The notes under the pieces were generated by a model. That model made no database searches, was not told the origin of the DNA, and saw nothing but the letters and a program-made list of their open reading frames with translations. DNA of 64,000 nucleotides. It comes from CSP1-4 sp963777975 (GTDB taxonomy: Bacteria; Chloroflexota; Limnocylindria; Limnocylindrales; CSP1-4). Below are positions 8,993-17,490 of this stretch, in pieces. A program made the position numbers and the translations under genes. Numbering within the stretch: position 1 is the first letter of the stretch; each line of letters opens with the position of its first letter. The stretch lies in NCBI GenBank assembly GCA_963777975.1, contig CAVZSO010000010.1:1-64000 (forward strand). Direction: 5' to 3'.

Positions 8993-10756
8993 GTGCTGGA
9001 TCGGGACACATCGAACATGATCGAGCCTGCAGTCATCGCGATGAGCGGCAAGCCGCAGGTTCCCGGTCCGTCACCGATCACCCAGTGGCATCGCGGCTTC
9101 GCGCTGCTCGCCGTCGTCAGCCTCTTCATCGGCAGCCGGGCCCTGTGGACCGACGCGCTGCCGGCGGCACCCGCCATGGCCGTGCTCATCAGCGGGTGCT
9201 ACGCCGCGATCTTCGCGTTGGCCGTGCTCATCTCGACCGTCTCATCGCGGCAGCTGATGACGCTGGTGGAGGCCGCCGTGCTGGGCGTCGCCGTTGTCCT
9301 GGCCTGTTTCCTGTTCATCCTCCATCACCACGTCGCCGACGAGGGGGCCTTCGCCGCCCGAGCGGCGGACGCGATCCTGCGCGGCACCCCGGCCTACGGC
9401 GTGCATTGGCCAGACATCTTCGCCGAGGCGAACGTCGCGGTCACGAAAACCATGGATGGTGGGTTCGTGGACACCATGCCATACCCGCCGCTCATGGCCA
9501 TCCTGACGGCTGCGGTGAAGCTGGTCATCCCCGGCTACGTAGCGGCGACGATCGTGACCATGGGCACGTTCATCGTCGGTGCCATCGTGCTCTGGCTGCT
9601 ACTGCCAGCCCAGTGGCGGTCGGCGGGGACCGCCATCATGCTCGGATTCGGACTGCTGGCCAATTACGCGCATCGCGGTTATCCCGCCATCATCGCCAGC
9701 GCGTTGCTCATTCCGGTCGCCATCGGTTGGGCGTACATCGGCCGCGACGGCCGACTCGGCCGAGGCGACATCATCCGTGCGATCTGTCTAGGCGCGGCAT
9801 GCGCCGCCCAGCAGCTGGCGTGGTTCGTGGTCCCTTTCCTGCTCGTCGGTCTCTGGTCGGTACGCCGCGCCGAACTGCCGGTGCGTCAGAGCGTGAGGGT
9901 CGTCGGCCGGTTCGCGGTCGTGGCCGCCACGACATTCCTGGTGATCGACCTGCCCTTCATGGCAACGGACCCGCGGGCCTGGCTTGACGGCATCCTCGTA
10001 CCCCTGATTGCCCATGCCGTACCACATGGCCAAGGCCTGGTCGGCATCTCGTACTACCTGTTGGACGGGAGCGCCCAGCTGTCCTTCTACAGCTACGCGG
10101 CCCTCGCGTTCGCGGTCGGGTTGCTCGGCATCACCGTCCTGTTCATGCGCCGCCTCGGCCCAGCGATCTTCATCCTGCCTTGGACTGTCTTCTTCCTGGC
10201 CACCCGTTCGCAAGACGGCTACTACCTCCTGATGACGCCGCTTTGGCTCGCCTCGCTCGCGACGGTGCCACAGGACGAGTTCGCGACCGCGTGGCAGCCG
10301 CGCATAGGCTGGCTCGGGCGAGCGCCGATCCGGGCGTTGCTCGTGGCGCTGCTCCTGATGCCGACGGCCGCCTGCCTCCTCATCGCCATCACGAGCGCCC
10401 CGCCACTCCAGATGCAGGTGCTCGCTACCCGGGCGGACGACGAGCAGCCCGGCGTCGCGGAGATCGACGTACGGGTGAGGAACGAAGGTACCTCTGCGCT
10501 CAGGCCGCACTTCGCCGTCAGCGACAACCACTCGATGTCGCCGTATTGGCGCATGATCGATGGGCCAGAGACGCTCGAGCCGGGGCAGACCGCGGAGTAC
10601 CGTCTTGCGAGCACCTATGGAGGGGCCTTTCCCGGACCGCACGGCTACTTCAAGCTACGCGCCGTGACCGACGATCCGATGACCATCAGCTCCACGACGC
10701 TGCCCAAGACGCCGTCGAACGCCCCCGCTGCGCCGTCGATATCGCCGGCGCCGTAG
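8993..10756 (+). CDS. Polytopic membrane protein, GT-C glycosyltransferase-like
   Basis: A 587-residue protein with roughly eleven to thirteen hydrophobic segments between residues ~30 and ~470 and a soluble C-terminal domain of ~110 residues (from ~475). After the second or third membrane segment come H-H-H-V-A-D-E-G-A-F-A-A-R-A and P-Y-P-P-L-M-A-I-L, resembling the acidic first-loop motif and following aromatic/Pro segment of GT39/GT87-like lipid-linked sugar transferases; this is inference from topology. The C-terminal domain looks like a beta-sandwich (E-I-D-V-R-V-R-N-E-G-T-S-A-L) and ends in a Pro/Ala/Ser tail. The GTG at 8993 sits 6 bases after a TACGAT -10 box. No close functional assignment can be made. 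Confidence 0.7.
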   Translation: MLDRDTSNMIEPAVIAMSGKPQVPGPSPITQWHRGFALLAVVSLFIGSRALWTDALPAAPAMAVLISGCYAAIFALAVLISTVSSRQLMTLVEAAVLGVAVVLACFLFILHHHVADEGAFAARAADAILRGTPAYGVHWPDIFAEANVAVTKTMDGGFVDTMPYPPLMAILTAAVKLVIPGYVAATIVTMGTFIVGAIVLWLLLPAQWRSAGTAIMLGFGLLANYAHRGYPAIIASALLIPVAIGWAYIGRDGRLGRGDIIRAICLGAACAAQQLAWFVVPFLLVGLWSVRRAELPVRQSVRVVGRFAVVAATTFLVIDLPFMATDPRAWLDGILVPLIAHAVPHGQGLVGISYYLLDGSAQLSFYSYAALAFAVGLLGITVLFMRRLGPAIFILPWTVFFLATRSQDGYYLLMTPLWLASLATVPQDEFATAWQPRIGWLGRAPIRALLVALLLMPTAACLLIAITSAPPLQMQVLATRADDEQPGVAEIDVRVRNEGTSALRPHFAVSDNHSMSPYWRMIDGPETLEPGQTAEYRLASTYGGAFPGPHGYFKLRAVTDDPMTISSTTLPKTPSNAPAAPSISPAP

Positions 10757-10861
10757 GCCGCTCGGCCTGGGGTCAGCCGGCTCGGAAACGAGCCCACGGG
10801 ATCAGGCACTGAACGCCAAACACGGGCACCGCACCAGCCATCGCGCCCACGGCCGGCTTCA

Positions 10862-10979
10862 TTGGTCGGCAGCTTGATGCCCTGGGAGTGCGCGATGCCC
10901 CACATGATCGCGGGCGCCACCGCACCACCCAGATGGCAGTGCAGATCGGTCAGGGGCACGGAGCGAGGGCAGGAGGCAC
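10862..10979 (-). pseudogene. Truncated duplicate of the deaminase gene 5' end
   Basis: This stretch is nearly identical to the 5' end of the deaminase gene (compare 8730-8851) and the similarity continues through its promoter (TAGCAT at 10986-10991, GGGGAATCGA beyond). The encoded residues D-L-H-C-H-L-G-G-A-V-A-P-A-I-M-W and H-S-Q-G-I-K-L-P-T match the intact protein, then similarity stops abruptly after ~37 codons. In the copy the GTG at 10979 opens a frame that hits TGA after nine codons because of a 4-base deletion, so it cannot make the domain from its own start. It is a dead partial duplicate. Confidence 0.85.
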
Positions 10980-11027
10980 GTCCCCATGCTAAGGGGAATC
11001 GACGGGGCGCCGACTCCCCGCGACCGC

Positions 11028-11702
11028 CTACATGCAGCCGGGGAAGTACTTCGTCCCAGGATGACGGACGAGGTCCATCACAGATCCGCTGTCAGTCGAG
11101 AAGCGGGCGCTCTCGGCCGATGTCAGCACGAGTCGCCCCTCCGCACCGTCGCTGGCCGCCCCGCTATCGATGTCGATCCAGCCGCTCGGATCCCAGAAGC
11201 TGCCGTCGAAGTCGATCGGCGAGCCGATCCCGCAGTGGCCGAGCGCGAAGCGGTGTGGACCCGGGCCGGATCGGTGGGCCGAGCTGGGGCTGAGTTCGAT
11301 GAGCCCGGCCTCACCAGCGTCGGTCGCCTTGAAGCCGTCGGCCGCGGCAGCCACGGTCACCACCTGAGGGGCTTCTCCGACGAACTGGACGGTCACGTCC
11401 AGCCGATCCCCGGGGAGCAGCGAATCGGGGCATGGAGCTCCGGCGCAGGGCGGCGAACCGACGACCGTGTACGTCACCGGCGGGTGACCCGGCAGGGCAT
11501 CGATGGCCACATCCGCGAGCAGCCGACACTGATCGAGCCGCACCCCGAGGCAGCCGACGGCGGGTCCCTGCCGAGTCGTCAGCTGACACGAGGAGACAAC
11601 GAGGAGGATGACGAGTGCAAGACTGGTCGACAGCAGGCACCTCCGATCGCTCCGATGGCGCCGATACAGAAGCTTGGTCGCGAGGGATCGGGAGGGCGTC
11701 AC
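11028..11702 (-). CDS. Predicted lipoprotein, unknown function
   Basis: A ~224-residue secreted protein. Residues ~20-38 form a hydrophobic signal L-S-T-S-L-A-L-V-I-L-L-V-V-S-S-C with Cys as the lipidation site, preceded by several arginines. The mature part contains six or more cysteines (C-L-G, C-R-L, P-P-C-A-G-A-P-C-P-D, G-H-C-G, P-G-C-M), suggesting disulfides outside the membrane. No domain is recognised. The GTG at 11702 is chosen because TACGAT (11709-11714) lies exactly 6 bases upstream; frames upstream of it run through a hairpin. Monocistronic on the minus strand. Confidence 0.6.
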   Translation of the reverse strand: MTPSRSLATKLLYRRHRSDRRCLLSTSLALVILLVVSSCQLTTRQGPAVGCLGVRLDQCRLLADVAIDALPGHPPVTYTVVGSPPCAGAPCPDSLLPGDRLDVTVQFVGEAPQVVTVAAAADGFKATDAGEAGLIELSPSSAHRSGPGPHRFALGHCGIGSPIDFDGSFWDPSGWIDIDSGAASDGAEGRLVLTSAESARFSTDSGSVMDLVRHPGTKYFPGCM

Positions 11703-11708
11703 CAGGGC

Positions 11709-11714
11709 ATCGTA
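11709..11714 (-). promoter_or_regulatory. -10 box of the lipoprotein gene (leaderless)
   Basis: TACGAT on the minus strand, spacer GCCCTG, then GTG at 11702. This decides the start codon. Confidence 0.55.
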
Positions 11715-11737
11715 GGTCGCTGCGCCAGGAATCGAAT

Positions 11738-11757
11738 GGGCCCGGTTTCCCGGGCCC
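11738..11757 (-). terminator. Strong GC hairpin downstream of the acidic secreted protein
   Basis: Arms GGGCCCGG and CCGGGCCC with a 4-base loop, about 37 bases past the stop of the gene at 11794-12306. There is no T-run on either side, so it is at best a hairpin terminator of the non-poly-U type. Its left flank (GGAATCGA) and left arm match the repeat at 8874-8899. Confidence 0.45.
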
Positions 11758-11793
11758 AAACGTGTTTGGCTGTCGCGGCCGACCGCCGAATGG

Positions 11794-12306
11794 TCAGTCG
11801 CCGGAGTTGTGCTTGGCTTTGTGCGCCTTGTCCTTGCGATGCTCAGCCGACTTGCCGTGCGAGGTCGTCACGTCGGTCGTATCGGTCGTCTGCGTGGTGA
11901 CCGTCGGCGGCGCCTCGACGGGGCACCCGGTCAGCACATCGGGGACGAGCAGGCCGCGGGCGACCTGGCTCACGGCCCAGCCGTGGTTGTCGTTCGGGCC
12001 ACCGACACACGCCTCGTTCTGTGCGACGGCCGAGACGAGCGCGCCGTGCTCGCCCTGGGCGCCGTCAGACGTGTCCTCGGTGGTGTCCTCGGTCGTGTCC
12101 TGGTCGGTGTCCTCGTCTTGCGTGGTGTCCTCGTCGGTGTCCTCATCGGCACCCTGCTCGTTCTCCCCCTGGTCGTTCTCGACCTGGTCCTGCGCCTGTG
12201 GCGCAGCGGGGAGGGCGATGTGGGCGGCACCGGCGACGCCGGCGACCGACAGCAGCAGAAACAGCGCCACGACAAGCGCGGCTGAGCGGGTTCGTAGTCG
12301 TTCCAT
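11794..12306 (-). CDS. Secreted acidic Asp/Thr-repeat protein, unknown function
   Basis: A 170-residue exported protein. A classical signal peptide (basic M-E-R-L-R-T-R-S, hydrophobic A-L-V-V-A-L-F-L-L-L-S, cleavage near A-G-A-A at ~27) is followed by residues ~40-80 made almost wholly of Asp, Glu, Thr and Gln in degenerate E-D-T-T units, a middle segment with two cysteines (N-E-A-C-V-G-G and L-T-G-C-P-V), and a Lys/His-rich tail (K-D-K-A-H-K-A-K-H). The opposite charges at its two ends could allow self-association or metal and wall binding; this is inference. Start ATG at 12306 with TAGCCT six bases upstream. No family recognised. Confidence 0.65.
   Translation of the reverse strand: MERLRTRSAALVVALFLLLSVAGVAGAAHIALPAAPQAQDQVENDQGENEQGADEDTDEDTTQDEDTDQDTTEDTTEDTSDGAQGEHGALVSAVAQNEACVGGPNDNHGWAVSQVARGLLVPDVLTGCPVEAPPTVTTQTTDTTDVTTSHGKSAEHRKDKAHKAKHNSGD
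12071..12148 (-). repeat. Degenerate tandem repeat coding for the acidic Asp/Thr stretch
   Basis: Imperfect 9-15 bp units built on GTGTCCTCGGT (plus strand) encode the E-D-T-T/D-E-D-T repeats of the secreted protein. Prone to length variation by slippage. Not CRISPR: no constant repeat and spacer structure. Confidence 0.6.
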
Positions 12307-12312
12307 GCCCAG

Positions 12313-12318
12313 AGGCTA
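12313..12318 (-). promoter_or_regulatory. -10 box of the acidic secreted protein (leaderless)
   Basis: TAGCCT on the minus strand, spacer CTGGGC, then ATG at 12306. No Shine-Dalgarno is present. Confidence 0.5.
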
Positions 12319-12430
12319 GCGCACCTTCGCAGATCGCGCCCATAGGACCATCGGTCATTCGGGCCGATTACGGTGCCCGCTGGCACCCTTTCCTGGAGCC
12401 TCGGCGGAGGCCGAGAACCCCGACGAGCCG

Positions 12431-12436
12431 TATCCT
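12431..12436 (+). promoter_or_regulatory. -10 box of the epimerase gene (leaderless)
   Basis: TATCCT with a 7-base spacer to the ATG at 12444. The in-frame ATG at 12438 lies only 1 base past the box and would be outside the transcript, so 12444 is preferred. Confidence 0.5.
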
Positions 12437-12443
12437 CATGGGC

Positions 12444-13469
12444 ATGCGTCTGCTGGTCACCGGCGCGACGGGCTTCGTCGGTCAGGCCGTCGTTCTGGCC
12501 GCGCTGGATGCCGGACATGCGGTCCGGGGCCTGATCCGCGACCCTGCCAAGGCGGCCGCGGTCTTTCGTGAGCGGCCGGTCGACCTCGTCCTGGGGGACG
12601 TGCAGTCGCGTCGGGATCTGCTCCTTGCCCTCGAAGGGGTCGATGTCCTGGTGCACGCGGCAGCGACGTACTCGTACCGTCGCGATGCTGCCGCGACGAT
12701 GATCCGGGACAACCCGGCGATGGCCGAGACCGTGCTGGCTGCCGCGCGCGACGCCGGCACGCCGCACGTCATCGACATCAGCAGCGCCGTCGTCTTCCGG
12801 CCGCACCCGGACGGACCACATGCCGGCACGGTCGGCATCCAAGCCCCGTACTGGGACCCTGCGCAGCGGCAATGGGGTGACCCCTACCTGCAGAGCAAGG
12901 TGCTCGCGGAGGAGGTCGTCGGCCGCCATCGCGTCAAGGGCGTCGCCGTCTCGTCGATCCACCCATCGTTGATCATCGGACCAGGCGATCGCGGGCCGGG
13001 CCAGTCGGGCTCAGTCGTCGTCGCGCTCCTCGCTGACCCGTGCATCTACCTCGATGGCGGCGCCGGCTGGGTGGACGTCCGCGATGTCGCCGAAGCCGTC
13101 CTCCGCCTGGCCGACCGACCACCCGGCGACCGCGTCATCCTCAGCGGGACGGACGCGAGGTATCGCCAGGTGGCCTCGGAGCTCGATCGCCTGACCGGCC
13201 GTCGGATCCGCCGCATCTGGCTGCCCGCCGGCCTGGTTGCCGGGGCGGCGCGACTCAACGACCGGATCGGTGGGCGCCTGATGGCCGACCTGCCGACACG
13301 TGCCAGCCTGGAGTGGACGCTGACCATCGGGCCGATCGACGGCTCGAGCGGCGAGCGCCTGCTTGGTCGACCCTACCGGCCGCTGGCCACGACGCTCGCC
13401 GATGCGTTGCGCTGGTGGTCCGACCATGCGACGGTCCCGCGATCGACGATCGGGCGCCTGGCGGGCTGA
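12444..13469 (+). CDS. NAD-dependent epimerase/dehydratase (extended SDR)
   Basis: A 341-residue extended short-chain dehydrogenase. The N-terminal L-L-V-T-G-A-T-G-F-V-G-Q-A-V (T-G-x2-G-x2-G) binds NAD(P); D-V-L-V-H-A-A-A follows, then the catalytic S-S-A-V-V-F and D-P-Y-L-Q-S-K (Y-x3-K) and the P-S-L-I-I-G-P-G-D loop. This set matches the dihydroflavonol-reductase/3-beta-HSD-like branch, which acts on varied ketones and nucleotide sugars. It stands alone between divergent and convergent genes, so its substrate cannot be inferred. Confidence 0.8.
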   Translation: MRLLVTGATGFVGQAVVLAALDAGHAVRGLIRDPAKAAAVFRERPVDLVLGDVQSRRDLLLALEGVDVLVHAAATYSYRRDAAATMIRDNPAMAETVLAAARDAGTPHVIDISSAVVFRPHPDGPHAGTVGIQAPYWDPAQRQWGDPYLQSKVLAEEVVGRHRVKGVAVSSIHPSLIIGPGDRGPGQSGSVVVALLADPCIYLDGGAGWVDVRDVAEAVLRLADRPPGDRVILSGTDARYRQVASELDRLTGRRIRRIWLPAGLVAGAARLNDRIGGRLMADLPTRASLEWTLTIGPIDGSSGERLLGRPYRPLATTLADALRWWSDHATVPRSTIGRLAG

Positions 13470-13520
13470 GACCGCGCGCTGGCGGAGGCCGAACCGCGCT
13501 AGCGTGGGCTGAGACGGCGC

Positions 13521-14588
13521 CTAGCTGGCGACGGGGATGACCCGACCCTCGGCGTCCAGCGTCGCCTGGCGACGGGCTCGCTTCAGCTCCGCTCCCGGGA
13601 CCTGATCCCGAGCGTGATAGCTGGACCGGACGAGCGGCCCGGATTCGACATGCTTGAAGCCGAGCGCGAGCGCCTCGACCTTCATCTCCGCGAACTCATC
13701 GGGATGGACGTAGCGCTCGACGGGGAGATGGGCCTGGGTCGGACGCAGGTATTGGCCGATGGTCAGGATGTCGCAATCGACGACGCGCAGGTCGATGAAG
13801 GTCTGCGACAGCTCGTCGCGCGTCTCGCCAAGGCCGACCATCAGGCTCGACTTCGTATGGACTGCATCGTCGCGGCCGGAGAGCTCGCGCGAGAACCACT
13901 TCGCGCGGGCCAGGACATCCAGCGAGCGGTGGTACCGGGCGCGCTTGCGGACGGGCTTCTGGAGGCGCTCGACGGTCTCGACATTGTGGTTGAGGATGTC
14001 CGGCCCGGCCTCCATGACCGTGTGGAGCGGCGCATCGGCGCCGTCGAAGTCGGGGATGAGGACCTCGACGCCCATGCCCGGGCACTCGCGGCGCAAGGCG
14101 CGGATGGTCTCCGCGAAGATGTGCGCGCCGCCGTCCGGCAGGTCGTCGCGGGCGACGCTGGTCACGACCACGTGCTCGAGGCGCATCTGGCGGATCGCCT
14201 CGGCCACCCGTCGCGGCTCGTCCTCGTCGTTCCAGGTCGGGCGGCCGGTCTTGACGGCACAGAAGCCGCAGGCACGGGTACAGGTGTCGCCGAGGATCAT
14301 GATCGTCGCCGTGCGCTGCTCCCAGCACTCCCCGATGTTGGGGCAGCGAGCCTCTTCGCAGACCGTGTTGAGGGTCAGCTCGCGCAACACGCCCTTCAGC
14401 TCGTGGTAGTTGGCGCCCGATGGCAGCCGAGCCCGGATCCACTCGGGGTGCCGGCGGAGCGGCAGCGAGCCGTCCGCAGCTGGTGCGGCATACGAGCCGC
14501 CGCCCATCGCGATGGTCAAGGCCTCGCGCGCGGCATGGGCATGGGCACCCTCGCCCGGCGGCGTGAACATGGGCAGCTCGCGACCCAT
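13521..14588 (-). CDS. lipA: Lipoyl synthase
   Basis: Radical-SAM enzyme inserting two sulfurs into octanoyl-E2 to make the lipoyl cofactor. Both iron-sulfur motifs are present: C-E-E-A-R-C-P-N-I-G-E-C-W (auxiliary cluster, C-x4-C-x5-C) and C-T-R-A-C-G-F-C (radical-SAM cluster, C-x3-C-x2-C), plus the C-terminal R-S-S-Y-H-A serine motif. Length (~355) is slightly above the usual ~300-330 because of an N-terminal extension. The ATG at 14588 overlaps the TGA of the preceding small membrane-protein gene; an in-frame ATG three codons upstream is possible. It lies in one operon with the E2 gene, its substrate. Confidence 0.97.
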   Translation of the reverse strand: MGRELPMFTPPGEGAHAHAAREALTIAMGGGSYAAPAADGSLPLRRHPEWIRARLPSGANYHELKGVLRELTLNTVCEEARCPNIGECWEQRTATIMILGDTCTRACGFCAVKTGRPTWNDEDEPRRVAEAIRQMRLEHVVVTSVARDDLPDGGAHIFAETIRALRRECPGMGVEVLIPDFDGADAPLHTVMEAGPDILNHNVETVERLQKPVRKRARYHRSLDVLARAKWFSRELSGRDDAVHTKSSLMVGLGETRDELSQTFIDLRVVDCDILTIGQYLRPTQAHLPVERYVHPDEFAEMKVEALALGFKHVESGPLVRSSYHARDQVPGAELKRARRQATLDAEGRVIPVAS

Positions 14589-15184
14589 CAGCTGCACTCC
14601 GGCACGAGGCGGTACATCTCTCCCGTGCTGGCGCGCGGATCGTAGACGAGCAGCACGTCGTCCTGCAGGACCCCATCCGTGTCGAACATCCGGAGCAGCT
14701 GCCGCGAGTCGTCCTCGTAGCCGGTGGCCTGATATCCGTTCTCGGCGGTCACCGCGGCCACCGGACGCCGGGCGTTGGCCAGCGCGAAGATCGAGCCCTG
14801 GAAGCGGATCCAGGTCGGGAAGCCATCGTCATGCAGGATGTTGACCGGCTGGCATCCGTCGAGCCGCTGGCCGGACTGGACGCTACGGTCTGGCCCGGAC
14901 CAGGTGTCGGTCGTGTTGTCGCGCCAGATGGTCACGCCCGCGCGCAAGATGAGCCAGGCGACGACGACGGCGATGACCGCCACGATGAGCTTCCCGAAGA
15001 TGGGGTTCCACACCAGGCGGTCCCGCTTGGCGGTGCCGATGGGCAGCTCCTGCCCGGCCTGCAGGGTGCGCAGCAGGCTGCCGTAGCGATCGCGCCCGGA
15101 ATTGACGATCCGGTCGCGCTTGGCCGCCCGCTCGGAGATGCTCAAGCGCTCGGTCGGCGGCTCGGTCAGCGGCGAGTCGGACAT
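14588..15184 (-). CDS. Single-pass membrane protein of unknown function
   Basis: A 198-residue protein with a basic cytoplasmic N-terminus (~60 residues), one clear membrane helix at ~62-85 (G-K-L-I-V-A-V-I-A-V-V-V-A-W-L-I-L) and a ~110-residue exterior domain with two cysteines (D-G-C-Q-P, P-E-C-S) that could pair. It sits between the E2 and lipA genes with a 4-bp overlap to lipA, so it is co-expressed with lipoate metabolism. No family recognised; no reason to assign it a role in lipoylation beyond position. Confidence 0.65.
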   Translation of the reverse strand: MSDSPLTEPPTERLSISERAAKRDRIVNSGRDRYGSLLRTLQAGQELPIGTAKRDRLVWNPIFGKLIVAVIAVVVAWLILRAGVTIWRDNTTDTWSGPDRSVQSGQRLDGCQPVNILHDDGFPTWIRFQGSIFALANARRPVAAVTAENGYQATGYEDDSRQLLRMFDTDGVLQDDVLLVYDPRASTGEMYRLVPECS

Positions 15185-15200
15185 GGCCAGGCCGGATCGG

Positions 15201-16616
15201 TCACCAGATCGAGGTCGAGTCGTCGACCGACTCGAGCCATTGGCGGATGGTTGCCAGGAAGCGGCCCGCCTGCGCGCCGTCGGTGGCGCGGTGGTCGATG
15301 GCCAGGACCATGTTCATCATCGATCGCACGCCGATGACGTCGCCCTGCGGAGTCTCGATGACGACCGGTCGCTTGACGATGGACTCCATGGTCACGATGC
15401 CGACCTCCGGCACGTTGATGATGGGCATGGTCAGCACGGAGCCCGTCCAGCCGGTGTTGTCGACCGTGAAGGTCCCGCCCTGGATGTCGTCGAGCCGGAG
15501 GCGATTGGTTCGGGCTCGATCGGCCAGCTCATGGATCGCCCGGTTGAGCCCATGGATGCTGAGCCCGTCGGCGTCCTTGATGACGGGCACGACCAACCCG
15601 TCGTCGACCGCGACGGCGATGCCGACGTTGATCGCCCGGCGACGCCAGAGACCTTCGTCGGTCCAGTGCGCGTTCATGTCGGGATGGCGACGCAGCGCCT
15701 CGACCGTGGCCTTGGTCACGAAGGCGACGTAGGACAGGCCGATGCCCTCGCGCTCCTGGTACGCCCGCTTGTTGGCGTCGCGCTGGCGAACGACCGGCCG
15801 ACATGTCGACCTCGACGGTCGTGTAGGCGTGCGGCACCTGCAGGGCGCGCGTCATCTGGGCGGCGATGGCCTTGCGCATCTGGGTCGCCGGCTTGAGGGA
15901 GTCGGCGGCGGCGGGCGCGGGCGGCGGCGCCAGCGCGGCGCTGCGGGAGCCGGCGGGGCGGTCCCGGCCGGGCTGACCCCGGATGCGGTCGGCGCTGCCG
16001 GCGTTGGTGTCGTGGCGGGCTGAGCGGCGCCCGTGCGCTGGCGCTCGATGTAGGCCAGGACGTCCTCCCGGGTGACGCGACCGGCATGACCGGTGCCCGG
16101 CACCTGGGAGAGGTCGAGCTCGTGCTCGCGCGCCAGACGGCGCACGGCTGGCGTGACGCGGCCCTCGTAGTCCGCGGCCGGAGACCGCTCATCCGAGCCC
16201 GCGGGTCCGTGGCTGGCGGCGCCGTTGCCACCGGTCGTCGCCGGTGAGGGGGCCATGGCGGCCGGTGCGACGGGAACCGTGGCTGGGGACGCCTCGGCGG
16301 CAGGCGCCACGGCAACAGGTGCGGGATCCGCCGCGGTGGCAGAGGCGGCGGTCGAAGCCGCGGCTGCCGCGGGCGCATCGCCGGCGCCGTCGATGACGGC
16401 GATCTCGGTGTTGTTGGCGACCGTCTCGCCTTCCTGGACGAGGATGGCCGAGAGGGTGCCCTCGAACGGCGAGGGGACCTCGGCGTTGACCTTGTCGGTG
16501 ACGACCTCGACGATCGGCTCGTACTTGTCGACGTGGTCGCCGACCTGCTTGAGCCAGCGCCCGATGGTCCCTTCGGCCACGCTCTCGCCGAGCTGTGGCA
16601 TCGTCACCTTGGGCAC
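15201..16616 (-). CDS. Dihydrolipoamide acyltransferase (E2), two frameshifts (~15900 and ~15805)
   Basis: E2 core of a 2-oxoacid dehydrogenase, transferring acyl groups from lipoyl-Lys to CoA. Domains in order: lipoyl domain with E-V-V-T-D-K-V-N-A-E (lipoylated Lys) at ~40-50; a long Ala/Pro linker; peripheral-subunit-binding domain V-T-P-A-V-R-R-L-A-R-E-H-E-L-D-L ending D-V-L-A-Y-I-E; then the catalytic domain with D-H-R-A-T-D-G near the end (H-x3-D-G). The start is GTG at 16616, nine bases after AGGAGG, not the ATG at 16637 further upstream. Two one-base shifts in the linker/catalytic junction split it; restored length ~470. The partner E1 and E3 genes are at 21.0-24.5 kb. Confidence 0.9.
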
Positions 16617-16685
16617 GGTTCTGGATCCTCCTGGCATGTCCCGCCGGTGCGGGACCGGGATGCGGCTGCCGCAGCGTAGTTTCGC

Positions 16686-17490
16686 CTATCCGCGCATTTC
16701 GCGATACGGGTCGCCGACGGCAGGGAAGACGGCCCAGCGTCGCCCGGCGGGTCGTCGGGCGCGGCCGGTCAGCGGCCCCAGAGGTACAGCGTCCGTCTGG
16801 CCGCTTGCGTCCCAGGAGGTGATCCCCGGGCAGGACGTAGCAGCCATCGGCCACATGCTGGCGCCACTTCGTGGCCTCGACCTCGTCGGCCGGTACGGCT
16901 TCCGGGCCGAGTCCATCCGCGCGGACATCGATGTCGGGCCAGCCGACGCCGGCCATCGCCGTCCGAACGAACTCGATCGCCGCGTCGCGGTCAAGGCAGC
17001 GCGCGAGCAGCTCGGCACGAAGGGTCTCGACCATCGCGGCGGCCGCGTGGCTCCAGCCGGGCAGGAGCCAGACCGCGTGCACGTCCGATGCGACCGCGGT
17101 CGCTACGCACGAATCGTCGCGCACGCCCTGCGTGCGCTCGACCGTCCAGCCTCGGTAGCCGAGGGAAACGAGCAATCCACCGATCCGGGTATCCGCATCG
17201 GCCGGCGAGAGGCAGTCCTGCGCGGCGGAGAGCTCCATGAGAGCCGCCTCCAGCCGGGGTTCCCGTGTCTCTGCGTAGAAGATCCGGTTGCCGGCCACGA
17301 CGCCGGTCGCGATCAGCACGGCGACGACCGCGGCGAGAAGCACGAGCCCTCGACGCAGGCCGGGACCTCGTCGCCTCCGGCGCTCGCGGAGGATGGCCTG
17401 GCCGATCAGCAGGTCGGGGGCGGCAGGGCTCGGGATGGCGGCATCGAGGCTCCGGAACCGGGCGCTGAGCCGGTCGTCGAAGGTCGTCAT
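16686..17490 (-). CDS. Probable membrane anti-sigma factor, frameshift near 16805
   Basis: Starts four bases inside the ECF sigma-factor gene (ATGA overlap at 17487-17490), the usual place for the cognate anti-sigma factor. The N-terminal ~45 residues are cytoplasmic and include A-P-D-L-L-I-G-Q-A-I-L-R-E-R-R-R-R-R; a single membrane helix follows (R-G-L-V-L-L-A-A-V-V-A-V-L-I-A-T-G) and the remaining ~195 residues are exterior, with four or more cysteines (D-C-L-S, D-S-C-V, A-R-C-L, D-G-C-Y). No zinc-binding H-x3-C-x2-C of ZAS proteins is visible. The uninterrupted frame runs into the E2 gene, so a shift near 16805 to the frame ending at 16686 is likely. Assignment is by context and topology. 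Confidence 0.6.

Noticed and set aside
12071..12148. Short repeated units that could suggest a CRISPR array
   Set aside because: Units vary in length and sequence and stay in the coding frame of an Asp/Thr repeat; no spacers and no cas genes.
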